Below, piece after piece: positions 17,894 through 26,216 of a stretch of 64,000 bases of DNA. Position 1 is the stretch's first letter. Every line of letters begins with the position of its first letter. The stretch comes from Streptomyces showdoensis (GTDB lineage: Bacteria > Actinomycetota > Actinomycetes > Streptomycetales > Streptomycetaceae), in assembly GCF_039535475.1 (NCBI RefSeq), contig NZ_BAAAXG010000026.1:310001-374000 (forward strand), read 5' to 3'. The position numbers and the translations under genes are program-made. Under the pieces are notes generated by a model. The model made no database searches and was not told the origin of the DNA. It saw only the letters and a program-made list of their open reading frames with translations.

Positions 17894-18448
17894 TCAGCCC
17901 AGCCGCCACCACTGCCCGGCGTCGTTCTGGTCGCAGGCGGCCATGGAGTTCAGGTAGCCGACCCCGTTGCTCTTCAGGCACTGGCCGGTGACCGCGTTCT
18001 TGGCCATCCGCCAGCCGTTGCCGCCGTCGATCAGGCGCCACTTCTGGGCCGGCGCCACGCCGCCCCACGGGCTGTTGAGGCCGTCGCGCGTGGCCGACCC
18101 CAGCTGCGGGAGGGCCAGGTCGTTGATGCCGCCGGCCTCCAGCACCTTGTCGTAGCCGTGGCTGATCGCGCTGGTCCCGTCGCAGTAGCGCCACACCGTC
18201 CAGGTCTGCGCGGGCGACCCGTTGGGCGTGTAGGTGCCGACCCGCTGGCCGTCGGCCTCGTTGTCGTACGGCAGGTCCAGCGCGCCGCCCCGGTAGGTGG
18301 CGACCTCGGTGCGGGTGCTGGTGGGCGGCGGCAGCTGGCCGCAGTCGGTGGTCTGCGCGGCCTGCGCCGCCGGGGCGGCCGCCAGGGCCGCCCCCGCGAC
18401 GGTCACGGCGGCGCCGAGGCCGGCGACGAGGGCACGGAGGGATGTCAT
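17894..18448 (-). CDS. Secreted ricin-type (RICIN) lectin-like protein
   Basis: A 184-residue protein with a Sec signal peptide (LVAGLGAAVTVAGAALAA, cleavage near AQA at about residue 30). The mature part is one beta-trefoil-like RICIN module: repeated W-containing segments such as AQTWTVWRYCDG, AQKWRLIDGGNGWRM and AGQWWRLG, with the QxW spacing of the fold. Conserved Cys residues probably form a disulfide. AAAGGA precedes the ATG. It lacks a catalytic domain and is probably a carbohydrate-binding secreted protein. It lies downstream of the amidase/CAP pair on the same strand, separated by 122 bases. Confidence 0.8.
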   Translation of the reverse strand: MTSLRALVAGLGAAVTVAGAALAAAPAAQAAQTTDCGQLPPPTSTRTEVATYRGGALDLPYDNEADGQRVGTYTPNGSPAQTWTVWRYCDGTSAISHGYDKVLEAGGINDLALPQLGSATRDGLNSPWGGVAPAQKWRLIDGGNGWRMAKNAVTGQCLKSNGVGYLNSMAACDQNDAGQWWRLG

Positions 18449-18570
18449 GGGAGTCCTTTCTTCGTACGTACGGAGGGGTCGTGACGCCGTGGTCCGCGGA
18501 CGGCCGCCTGTCACGCGGCGGCCCGTCACGCGGTGGTCCGTGGTGAGGTGGTCCGTGGTGAGGTGGTCCG

Positions 18571-19437
18571 TCACGCGGTGACCTGGAAGCCGTGGGCCTT
18601 GCCCAGCCGCTCCAGGGTGGTGCGGCCGGGCAGCCCGTCGGCGTCCGCGCCGCCGAAGCCGCAGCGGCGCTGCCACGCGGCGTACGCGGTCATCGTCTTG
18701 GTGCCGAAGGAGCCGTCCGCCCACTGGGCGGGCAGCAGCCCCTCGGCGGCCAGGGCGCGCTCCACGGGGATCACGTCGGCGCGGTGCGCAGCCGCGCCCT
18801 GGGCGGCGGCCGGGTCGGTGCGGGCGGCGGCGAGCACCCGGGCGAGGCTGACCACGGACCGCAGGTGGGACGGGGAGGGCCGCTGCTTCGCCCCGGCTCC
18901 GCCCGCGGCGGCGAAGAGCGCCGCCGGGTCGATCGCGCCCGGGTCCCAGTGGTCGTTGCCCGGAACGTGGACGTGGCCGAAGTGTCCGCCCCTGCCGCGC
19001 CAGTCGGTGCGCGACCGGCCGCGCCCGGCCCACACGTCGGGCACGCCCCAGGAGCGCACGGCCGCCATGAGGGCGCCGAAGCGCGGCCCCGGCTTCCAGT
19101 AGCCGGTGAACGGGGTCGCTGCGCGGGCCAGGACCTCGATCTGGACGCAGACCCGGCCGGTCCGGTTGGTGCGGGTGTCACCGTCGTTGCGCAGCGCGCG
19201 GGCGCTGCGGTCGAGCGGCCCGAACTGGCCGAGCCGGTCGGTGGTGGGGTCGTACAGCAGGTGGGGTTCGCTGCCCTGCCGGATCAGGTACGCGCCGACG
19301 GCGTCGAAGGCCGCGTTCCCCGCACCGCTCTCGGTGGTGTGCCAGACCACCCGGGGCGGGAGTTCCGGGCTGTCCATCGGGCCGCCGATCGCGCCGTCGC
19401 CGAGGCGGACGACGCCGGGGATCCAGGTCGTTCCCAT
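18571..19437 (-). CDS. Amidase-like plus peptidoglycan-binding protein, no signal peptide
   Basis: A 288-residue protein. Residues about 25-170 resemble an N-acetylmuramoyl-L-alanine amidase-2-type zinc hydrolase: VVWHTTES with His33, then GHFGHVHVPGNDHWDPG with His152, His155, His157 and Asp165. Residues about 215-285 form a peptidoglycan-binding-like module (WADGSFGTKTMTAYAAWQRR). No signal peptide or membrane helix is visible. This resembles phage endolysins or proteins delivered by an injection system more than a Sec-secreted wall hydrolase. It follows the CAP-lectin gene by four bases, so they form an operon. Confidence 0.75.
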   Translation of the reverse strand: MGTTWIPGVVRLGDGAIGGPMDSPELPPRVVWHTTESGAGNAAFDAVGAYLIRQGSEPHLLYDPTTDRLGQFGPLDRSARALRNDGDTRTNRTGRVCVQIEVLARAATPFTGYWKPGPRFGALMAAVRSWGVPDVWAGRGRSRTDWRGRGGHFGHVHVPGNDHWDPGAIDPAALFAAAGGAGAKQRPSPSHLRSVVSLARVLAAARTDPAAAQGAAAHRADVIPVERALAAEGLLPAQWADGSFGTKTMTAYAAWQRRCGFGGADADGLPGRTTLERLGKAHGFQVTA

Positions 19438-19441
19438 CGGG

Positions 19442-20350
19442 TCAGCTCCCGAAGGTCTGCACGTAGCGGCCCCAGTTGCCGCGCTGGCGGGGGCTGTAGC
19501 CGATGCCGATGGCGCGGTAGCTGCCGCTGAGGATGTTGGTGCGGTGCCCGGGGCTGTTCATCCACATCCGCATGGCCTCGGGGACGCTGTTGCCCGGGGT
19601 GACGTTCTCCGCGCGGGCGGTGTTGCCCGGGTACCCGGCGTCGCTGATGCGGCGGCTGAAGTCGGAGCCGTCGGTGCCGTTGTGCTGGGTGAGGTCGTTC
19701 ACGGCCATGTCGTTGGCGTGCCGCTGCGCGGCGGCCGACAGGCGGTCGTCGAGCCGCAGGTCGGGGACGCCGGCCCGGCGCCGCTCCTGGTTGACCATGG
19801 CGAGCATCTCGCCGCGGAAGTCACCGCCGCCCGGCTGGGGCTGGGGCTGCGGCTGGGGCTGGGGCCGGCTTCCGCCACCGGTCTGGCCACCGGTCTGGCC
19901 GGCCGGGACGAGCTGCCAGAGCTGGCCCTGGTTGGCGGGGTCGCGGCGCCAGACGCCGAGCGCGGCGCCCTGGCCGTCGGCGGTGAGGTAGGCGGCGCCC
20001 TCGTTGCCGCGGGCGCTGCGCAGCAGGACCCGGCCGTTGCCGCCGTCCTCCAGGTGCCAGCGCTGGTTGTCCTGGCCGTGCTCGCGGACCAGATGGGTCG
20101 TGTAGTTGGAGAAGTTGTAGTCCATCACCATGGCCTGGCCGGGACCGTGGGTGTTGTGGGTGAGCTGGGTCTCCAGGAGCCAGGTGCCGTTCTCCTTGGC
20201 CCAGAACACCCAGCCCTGGGCGGCGGTGCCGTTGGGCGCCCAGGCCTGGATCCGGTTGCCGTCACTGGCCTGGCTCGCGTTCACGTCGGCGGCCCTGCCG
20301 TTCGCCGCGACCAGTGTCCAGACCTGCCCGTTCTGAGGCTGCGTCGTCAT
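19442..20350 (-). CDS. RICIN-CAP domain fusion protein, no signal peptide
   Basis: A 302-residue two-domain protein. An N-terminal RICIN-type lectin module (about 7-147) is joined by a Gly-rich and Pro-Gln repeat linker (about 151-175) to a CAP/SCP-like domain (178-302). The CAP signatures are His211 (QRHAND), Glu248 (RAENV) and His269 (NSPGHRTNIL). Bacterial CAP proteins are nearly always exported, yet this one begins MTTQPQNGQVWTLV with no signal sequence, so the export route is unclear. GGAGAC precedes the ATG. It is first in an operon with the amidase-like gene. Confidence 0.82.
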   Translation of the reverse strand: MTTQPQNGQVWTLVAANGRAADVNASQASDGNRIQAWAPNGTAAQGWVFWAKENGTWLLETQLTHNTHGPGQAMVMDYNFSNYTTHLVREHGQDNQRWHLEDGGNGRVLLRSARGNEGAAYLTADGQGAALGVWRRDPANQGQLWQLVPAGQTGGQTGGGSRPQPQPQPQPQPGGGDFRGEMLAMVNQERRRAGVPDLRLDDRLSAAAQRHANDMAVNDLTQHNGTDGSDFSRRISDAGYPGNTARAENVTPGNSVPEAMRMWMNSPGHRTNILSGSYRAIGIGYSPRQRGNWGRYVQTFGS

Positions 20351-20495
20351 GTCGTCCCGTCTCCTGTCGTGTCGTTGACCTGACGGGGCATACGTTCACG
20401 GACCCCGGTAGACAGGCGGTCAACGCGCGTAGCGGAGGGGGTGCCGGGGGTGACGGCCCCCCGGTCACCGCTCCGGCCCAGCGCTTCGGACCACC

Positions 20496-20528
20496 GCTCC
20501 GGATCAGTGCTCCGGATCAGCGCTCCGG
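20496..20528. repeat. 13-bp tandem repeat at SARP gene 3' end
   Basis: Two and a half copies of GCTCCGGATCAGY run across the end of the SARP regulator gene and the 166-base gap to the CAP-lectin gene. No hairpin or gene was found in the rest of that gap. Confidence 0.45.
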
Positions 20529-23500
20529 CAGGCCGCCCAGCAGTGCCCGGACCGCCGCCTCCTCCTCGGTGATGCCGAGCCGTCCGTACACCTCCGCCGC
20601 GTCCTGGAGACAGGCCCGGGCCTGGCTGGGGCGGCCGAGGACGGCGAGGGACGAGCCGAGGGTGTGGAGCAGGGCGGCCTCCAGGGCTGCGCTGGTCTTG
20701 CGGGCGAGCGGCAGCACCGCCTCGGCGGCCTCAGCGGCGAGCGCGGCCCGGCCGGACTCGGCGTGCAGCCGGGCGGCGAGGTCGCCCGCCGCCGCCTCGA
20801 ACACGGCGACCTGGAGCCGGGCGAACTCCTCGCGCGCGCCGAGCGCGTGCCCGAGCGCCCCCTCCGGGTCCCCGCACAGCCGCAGCACCCGGGCCAGGTA
20901 GTAGCGCCCGGTCGCGGCGGACACCGGTCCGGTGCCGCTCATCAGCCGGGCCCCGCGCTCGGCGGCCCGCCGGGCCTCGTCGAGGCGTCCGGTGTGCGCG
21001 GCGTTGAAGGCGAACTCGCCGAGCGCGCTGCCCTCGGCACGTTCGGCGCCGAGCTCCCGGAAGGCCGCGGCGGCCCGGCCTGCGTGCTCGGCGGCCTCGG
21101 CGTGCCGGCCGTGGATACGGGCGTTGCCGGCCAGGGTGAGCAGCGCCTTGGCCCGGACCCGTGCGGCGGCGCCGGTGCCGGTGTCGCCGTCGCCGTCGCC
21201 GTCGCCGCAGAGGGTGACCGCCCGGGCGATCTCGGCGCGCGACTCCTCGTACCGGTTGACGTGCCAGAGCATGTTGCCGCGCACGTACCGGGCGAGCGCC
21301 TGGGGCCCGTGGGCGTCGCGGGCCTCGGCCGCCTCGGCGACCTGGTCCGCGAGGGCGGCGATGACGCTGGTCTGGGTGCGCTCGAAGAGCACCGAGCCCA
21401 TCTTGTCGACGAGTTCGGCCGCCTGGGCCAGCGGCAGCGCCTCGTCCGCGCAGGCCAGGGCGACGGCCGCGGCGTGCACGGCCGCCTGTTCGCGCATCCA
21501 GCGGACGGCGTCGGGCCCGGTCGCGAGCGCCCGGCCGGGGCGGGTGACGGGGGTGCCCAGGAGGCTCTGCTCCGCCGGGTCGACCGAGCGGGCGGCCGTG
21601 TCGGCGTTACGGGCGGTCGCCAGGCAGAAGTCGAGCAGCCGGCCCGCCGCCGCGGTGCGCCCGGCGCCGGTCTCCTCCTCGGCGGCCCGGTCGCGGGCGT
21701 AGGCGCGCACCAGGTCGTGGAAGCCGTAACGGCCGAAGCCCGGCGACTGGAGGAGGTTGAGGTCGACGAGCCCTTCGAGGAGCTCGTCCGCCTCGGCCTC
21801 GGTCCGGTCGAGGAGCGCGGCGGCGCAGGGGAGCGCGATCTCGGGCGCGTCGGGCAGCGAGAGGAGCCGGAAGGCGCGGGCCGCCTCGGGCACGAGCCGG
21901 TGGTACGAGAGCGCGAACGTCGCCTCCACCGCCCGCTCCCCGTCGTCGAGGGCGGCGAGCCGCCGCTCGTCGCGGAGCCCTTCGGCGAGCGCGGCGAGGC
22001 TGAGCCCGGGGTCGGCGGCGAGCCGGGACGCGGCGATGCGGACGGCGAGCGGGAGGCGTCCGCAGGCCCCGACGATCTCCTCGACGCGGCCGGGTTCGGC
22101 CGCGGTCCGCTCGGCGCCCGCGATCCGGGTGAAGAGTTCGGCGGCCTCGGCGGCGGGGAGCGGGTCGATGCGGAGGTGGTGGGCGCCGGCGAGTCCGGGC
22201 AGCCGGGTGCGGCTGGTGACGAGGACCGCGCAGTCGGCGGAGCCGGGCAGGAGCGGCTCGACCTGTTCGGGTCCGGCCGCGTTGTCGAGGACGACGAGCA
22301 CGCGGCGGCCGGTGAGGGCGGAGCGGTAGCAGGCCGAGCGTTCGGCGGTGCCGGGCGGCACCTCCTCCGCGGCGACGCCGAGGGCGCGCAGGAACTCGGC
22401 CAGGACGGCGGCGGGTTCGCGCGGCGCCCGGTCGGCGCCGCGCAGGTCGGCGAAGAGCTGCCCGTCGGGGAAGCGCCCGGCCGCCCGGCGGGCCGCGTGC
22501 ACGGCGAGGCTGGTCTTGCCGACGCCGCCCATGCCGTCGAGGGCGGACACCACGACCGCCCGGCCGCCGGCCCCGGCGAGCCGTTCCGCGAGCTCGTCGA
22601 CGGCGCCGCCGCGGCCGGTGAAGTCCGGCAGGTCCGCCGGGAGTTGCCGGGGCGCCTGCCAGGCGGGCCCGGGCTGCGCGGCCGGTGCGGGCAGCAGCGC
22701 GGGGTCGTCGCGCAGGATGCGCAGCTGGAGCCCGGCGGGCGAGTCGGGCCCCCGGTCGCCCGGGGGCAGGTCGCCCCGGGCGTCCTCGAAGACGGCGAGC
22801 GCCTCGGCGGTGCGTCCGGCCCGGTGCAGGGCGCGCATGAGGACCGCGACGAGCCGGGGGCGGCCCGGGTGCTCCAGGCAGAGCGCGGCGGCCTCGGCGG
22901 TGAGCTCGGCCCGGTCGGCGAGCTCGACGTCCAGTTCGAGCCGCCGCTCCAGCACGCCGAGCCGCTCCTCCCCGAGCCGCGCCCGCACGGCCTCGGCGTG
23001 CGGCCCCCCGACCCCGGCGAGCGGCTCCCCGACCCACAACCCCAGCGCGGCCCGCAGCAGTTCCCGCACGCGGGCGGACCCGGCGAGGGAGGAACCGACC
23101 GGTTCGACGGACCCCATGAGGGCGGAACCGACCGGTTCGCAGGGCCCGGCGGGCGCCCCCGCGACCCGTTCGACGGACCCGTCGGCCGCCCCCGCGACCC
23201 GTTCGACGGACCCGGCGGCCGCCCCCGCAACCCGTTCGACGGACCCGGCGGCCGCCCCCGCAACCCGTTCGACGGACCCGGCGGCCGCCCCCGCCCGCTC
23301 GGCCTCACCCAGCAGCCGTCGCCACTCCCCCCGGTCCACCCACGCCCCCGGCGCCCGCAGCGCGTACCCGTCCCCGACGCGGACGATCGGGGACTCGTCG
23401 AGGTGCGGGCGGAACGCGGACCGCAGCCGGTAGACCAGGAGTTGGAGGGCCTTGCGCGGATCGGCGGGACCGGCGCCCCCGCCCCAGACGCCCTCGGCGA

Positions 23501-23765
23501 GGACGTCGTGCGCGACCGCGCGTCCGGAGGCGTCGAGCAACACGGCCAGCAGGGCGCGCTGTTGCGGCCGGCCCAGGTCGAGCTCCTGGTCTCTGTACCA
23601 GGCCCGCAGGGGTCCGAGCAGCGCGAACTTCAGCCTTCCCGTGTCCCCGGCCTCTCCCGGCGCTCCCGGCCGCCCCGCGGCCCGCTCCTCCCCCGCCGCC
23701 CCCGCGACCCCCCGCTCCCTCGTCTCCCCCTTCTCCCCCGTCCGTCCCGCGGCCCGGCCGCCCAT
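20517..23765 (-). CDS. AfsR-type SARP regulator (BTAD, NB-ARC, TPR)
   Basis: About 1082 residues from the ATG at 23765; the exact start is uncertain because the first 43 residues are low complexity. Domains in order: OmpR-like DNA-binding winged helix (44-137, beginning LKFALLGPLRAW), bacterial transcriptional activation domain (about 140-355, interrupted by tandem repeats at 159-229), NB-ARC ATPase with an intact Walker A GMGGVGKT (411-418) and a VLVVLDNA Walker B-like strand, then TPR-like helices to the C-terminus. This is the layout of AfsR, which activates secondary metabolism and development. It is divergent from a second, shorter SARP. Its targets are not known; the adjacent lectin/amidase genes are candidates. 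Confidence 0.87.
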   Translation of the reverse strand: MGGRAAGRTGEKGETRERGVAGAAGEERAAGRPGAPGEAGDTGRLKFALLGPLRAWYRDQELDLGRPQQRALLAVLLDASGRAVAHDVLAEGVWGGGAGPADPRKALQLLVYRLRSAFRPHLDESPIVRVGDGYALRAPGAWVDRGEWRRLLGEAERAGAAAGSVERVAGAAAGSVERVAGAAAGSVERVAGAADGSVERVAGAPAGPCEPVGSALMGSVEPVGSSLAGSARVRELLRAALGLWVGEPLAGVGGPHAEAVRARLGEERLGVLERRLELDVELADRAELTAEAAALCLEHPGRPRLVAVLMRALHRAGRTAEALAVFEDARGDLPPGDRGPDSPAGLQLRILRDDPALLPAPAAQPGPAWQAPRQLPADLPDFTGRGGAVDELAERLAGAGGRAVVVSALDGMGGVGKTSLAVHAARRAAGRFPDGQLFADLRGADRAPREPAAVLAEFLRALGVAAEEVPPGTAERSACYRSALTGRRVLVVLDNAAGPEQVEPLLPGSADCAVLVTSRTRLPGLAGAHHLRIDPLPAAEAAELFTRIAGAERTAAEPGRVEEIVGACGRLPLAVRIAASRLAADPGLSLAALAEGLRDERRLAALDDGERAVEATFALSYHRLVPEAARAFRLLSLPDAPEIALPCAAALLDRTEAEADELLEGLVDLNLLQSPGFGRYGFHDLVRAYARDRAAEEETGAGRTAAAGRLLDFCLATARNADTAARSVDPAEQSLLGTPVTRPGRALATGPDAVRWMREQAAVHAAAVALACADEALPLAQAAELVDKMGSVLFERTQTSVIAALADQVAEAAEARDAHGPQALARYVRGNMLWHVNRYEESRAEIARAVTLCGDGDGDGDTGTGAAARVRAKALLTLAGNARIHGRHAEAAEHAGRAAAAFRELGAERAEGSALGEFAFNAAHTGRLDEARRAAERGARLMSGTGPVSAATGRYYLARVLRLCGDPEGALGHALGAREEFARLQVAVFEAAAGDLAARLHAESGRAALAAEAAEAVLPLARKTSAALEAALLHTLGSSLAVLGRPSQARACLQDAAEVYGRLGITEEEAAVRALLGGLPER
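23164..23295. repeat. Four 33-bp tandem repeats within SARP gene
   Basis: Four units of 33 bases start at 23164, 23197, 23230 and 23263 (beginning ACCCGTTCGACGGACCCG). They encode four copies of an 11-residue VERVAGAAAGS-type peptide on the minus strand. The units are nearly identical and in frame, and sit between the DNA-binding and activation domains. Confidence 0.9.
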
Positions 23766-23884
23766 GACTCCCGTCACTTCCCTGTCCCATCCCCGATGAC
23801 CTGTGGCTTTCCCCCTCGGACCGCCCTCCGGCGCGCGACGCGCCCACGGCGCGCAACCCCATCGGGGGGCGTGGTCCGGCCGCC

Positions 23885-23890
23885 TATGAT
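23885..23890 (+). promoter_or_regulatory. Candidate -10 (TATGAT) for second SARP gene
   Basis: TATGAT lies 44 bases before the chosen ATG of the second SARP gene. No good -35 hexamer is seen, as is common for activator-dependent Streptomyces promoters. The 168-base divergent gap otherwise shows only GC-rich sequence. Confidence 0.4.
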
Positions 23891-23933
23891 GCGGCACGCA
23901 ACCTGCGACGGACTCATGGCTGACGGGGGTGTC

Positions 23934-25361
23934 ATGGGACTCGAATTCGCCATTCTCGGCCCGCCCCGCGCGTGGCACGACGGGCACGAGCGCGCGCTCG
24001 GACGCCCGCAGCAGCGCGCGCTGTTGTGCGCCCTGCTGCTCGCGCCCGGCGAACTCGTGCCCACGCAGCGGCTGATCACCGCGCTGTGGGGCGAGGACGA
24101 CGAGGGCTGGCCCAAGGACCCGGTCGGCCAGATCGGCACGCACGCCCACCGGCTCCGCCGGGCGCTCGACGCGCCGGACGCTCTGCTCGGCTCCTCGGGC
24201 GGCTACCGGCTGGCGATCGCCCGCGAGGCGGTGGACGTCTTCCGGTACGAGGACGAGGCCGCCCGCGCCACGGCCCTGCTGCGGGGCGACCCGGAGGCGG
24301 CCCGCGAGCTGGCGGTCACGGCCCTCGGCCGCTGGCGGGGCGGCCCGCTCGACGGGGTGCCGGGGCCGCTCGCCCGGCGCACCCGGGACCGGCTCACGGC
24401 CTCCCGGCACGCGGTGCGGATGACCCTGTACAAGGCGGAGCTGGCGCTGGGCCGGCACGCCGAGGCGCTGCCCGCGCTGCGCGAACTGGCGGCGGCGCAC
24501 CCGGAGGACGAGGAGGCCCACCGGCTCTGCCTGCTCGCGCTGTACCGGTGCGGGCGCCGGCCGGAGGCGCTCGCCCTGTTCGCGGCGCTGCGCGAGCGGC
24601 TCGACCGGCGGCTCGGGATCGACCCGGGCGGCGCGGTGACCGCGCTGTACGGGCGGATCCGCCGGGACGACCGCTCGCTGGCGGTGCCCGCTCCGCCGCG
24701 CCGCCCGGCGCGGCCCTGCCAGCTGCCCCCGGACATCCCCGACCTGGTCGGACGCGGGGCCCAGGTCCGGGAGGCGGAGCGGCTGCTGCGGGCCGGCAGC
24801 CCGGTGGTGGCGGTCTCGGGGCCGTACGGGACGGGCACGTCGACCCTCGCGGTGCACCTGGCGCACCGGGTGCGGGACGCCTTCCCGGACGGGCAGTTGT
24901 ACGCGCGGGGCGACGCGGTCGGGGACGTACGGGAGGTCATGGCCGGTTTCCTGCGGTCCCTGGGCGAGCGGCCGCCCGAGGACGCGTGCGCGGGGGCGCT
25001 CGGTGCCCGCTACCGGGCGGCGCTCGCGGGCCGCCGGGTGCTGGTGCTGCTCGACGGGGCGCCGGAGCCGGGGGTGCTGCTGCCGGACGTGGCGGGGTGC
25101 GCGGCGCTGGTGGCGGAGACGGGCGGGGAGCTGGCGGCGGAGGTGGCGCGGCTGCGGATCGGGCCGCTGGAGCCGGACGACGCGTACGAGCTGCTGGTCC
25201 GGATCGCCGGCCGGGACCGGATCCACCGCGAGTCCGGCGCGGCGCGCGAACTGGCCGCGCTGTGCGGGCATCTGCCGGCCCGGCTGCGTACGGCGGCGGC
25301 CCGGCTCGCGGCGCGTCCGCAGTGGTCGGTCGCGGACCTGGTGGGCCGGCTCTCGGCGTGA
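23934..25361 (+). CDS. Truncated SARP regulator with degenerate NB-ARC domain
   Basis: A 475-residue regulator from the ATG at 23934, which has GACGGGGGT upstream; an in-frame ATG at 23916 is possible. It has an OmpR-like DNA-binding domain (1-95, MGLEFAILGPPRAW) and a BTAD domain (100-245), then a short ATPase-like region. The expected Walker A reads SGPYGTGTST (295-304), where the catalytic Lys is replaced by Thr302. The protein ends soon after an ARC-like helix region, with no TPR domain. It probably acts as a DNA-binding activator without ATP-driven control. It is divergent from the full-length SARP and may have arisen by duplication and decay. Confidence 0.85.
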   Translation: MGLEFAILGPPRAWHDGHERALGRPQQRALLCALLLAPGELVPTQRLITALWGEDDEGWPKDPVGQIGTHAHRLRRALDAPDALLGSSGGYRLAIAREAVDVFRYEDEAARATALLRGDPEAARELAVTALGRWRGGPLDGVPGPLARRTRDRLTASRHAVRMTLYKAELALGRHAEALPALRELAAAHPEDEEAHRLCLLALYRCGRRPEALALFAALRERLDRRLGIDPGGAVTALYGRIRRDDRSLAVPAPPRRPARPCQLPPDIPDLVGRGAQVREAERLLRAGSPVVAVSGPYGTGTSTLAVHLAHRVRDAFPDGQLYARGDAVGDVREVMAGFLRSLGERPPEDACAGALGARYRAALAGRRVLVLLDGAPEPGVLLPDVAGCAALVAETGGELAAEVARLRIGPLEPDDAYELLVRIAGRDRIHRESGAARELAALCGHLPARLRTAAARLAARPQWSVADLVGRLSA

Positions 25362-25400
25362 GGCACGACGGCGGGACAACACGGCGGCAGGACGCACGGC

Positions 25401-25433
25401 GGCCCCGGCCGGAGAAGGGGTCCGGCCGGGGCC
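25401..25433. terminator. Bidirectional terminator, 13-bp stem
   Basis: GGCCCCGGCCGGA (25401-25413) pairs perfectly with 25421-25433 around a seven-base loop. It lies between the convergent SARP and bulb-lectin genes and can serve both. Confidence 0.8.
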
Positions 25434-25475
25434 ACGTTCGGGGGGCGGGGCGGGGCGGGGGGCCCGCGGGTCAGG

Positions 25476-26000
25476 TCAGTAGAGGTCCGACTGGATGATG
25501 TCGCGGGACGTCTGGGTGAAGCTCCGCGCGGTCATGCCGCTGAAGGTGCCGCACTGGCGGTTGGTGTACCAGATGCTGAGCCCCTGCTCGTTGGTGACCT
25601 GGAGGCAGGCGTAGGCGCTGCCGCCCTTGTACCAGCCGCGGGAGGAACACTCGCGGACCCCGTCGGCGGCGTAGACGACGAGCCGGCCGTCGTTCTTCAT
25701 GACCGCCTTGGCGCCGCAGCCGACCGTGTTCGAGGCCCACATGGGCGTCGCGCGGGACCAGTCGCCCGCGTTCATGGTGCGGTAGAAGACCAGGTTGCCG
25801 TCGCCCTGCATGATCAGCCGCGCGTAGTCGGTGCTGACGTGCCAGCCCGGGTAGAGCGGCTCGTCGCCCCACAGGGTGTGGGTGCCGCCGTCGTACGCGG
25901 CCTGTGCCGTGCCCGATCCCGCGAGCGTCCCGGCCAGCGCCAGCAGCCCCGCCGCCACGGCCCCCGCCGTCCTGCGCAGCGTCTTCTTCACGATCGTCAT
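25476..26000 (-). CDS. Secreted bulb-type mannose-binding-like lectin
   Basis: A 174-residue protein with a twin-basic Sec signal (KKTLRRTAGAVAAGLLALAG, cleavage near AQA at about 34). The mature part is a beta-prism II B-lectin fold. One canonical sugar-binding motif, QGDGNLVFY (QxDxNxVxY), is followed by a degenerate copy, KNDGRLVVY. Four or more Cys residues probably form disulfides. It is convergent with the second SARP gene and divergent from the CBS-domain gene. B-lectins bind mannose in plants; the bacterial role may be adhesion or bacteriocin-like action, which is inference. Confidence 0.85.
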   Translation of the reverse strand: MTIVKKTLRRTAGAVAAGLLALAGTLAGSGTAQAAYDGGTHTLWGDEPLYPGWHVSTDYARLIMQGDGNLVFYRTMNAGDWSRATPMWASNTVGCGAKAVMKNDGRLVVYAADGVRECSSRGWYKGGSAYACLQVTNEQGLSIWYTNRQCGTFSGMTARSFTQTSRDIIQSDLY

Positions 26001-26170
26001 CCCCGTCGCCTTTCTGTGGTCCGGCTTGCGCGCCGATCCTCGGAGACGGCGGTAGACAAACGATGAACGTCCGATCGGCGGACATGCGTACGGGCCCTCG
26101 TGCTCCCCCGTACGCCACGCGCGCCCCCTTGTTGGCGGGGCGGCCCGGTGTCACTCTGAGACTCCCCCCA

Positions 26171-26186
26171 CTTGTGAACTTGTGAA
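26171..26186 (+). promoter_or_regulatory. Tandem CTTGTGAA repeats upstream of CBS gene
   Basis: Two exact, adjacent copies of CTTGTGAA lie 31-46 bases before the CBS-protein ATG, in an unusually AT-rich patch. TTGTGA followed 17 bases later by CTAACA could be a promoter. The repeats may be a regulator site; no family match was recognised. Confidence 0.4.
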
Positions 26187-26216
26187 AGAGTTCTCTAACA
26201 GGAGGTGGTCCCCTCC

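Noticed and set aside
23164..23295. CRISPR-like array in the SARP gene
   Set aside because: The repeats are contiguous with no spacers and are in frame within a protein.
20664..23900. Plus-strand upstream extension of the second SARP gene
   Set aside because: It is antisense to the first SARP; the SARP DNA-binding domain starts at 23934, just after a ribosome-binding site.
26205..26216. GTG start at 26205 for the CBS-domain protein
   Set aside because: The codon overlaps the AGGAGG that serves the ATG at 26217.
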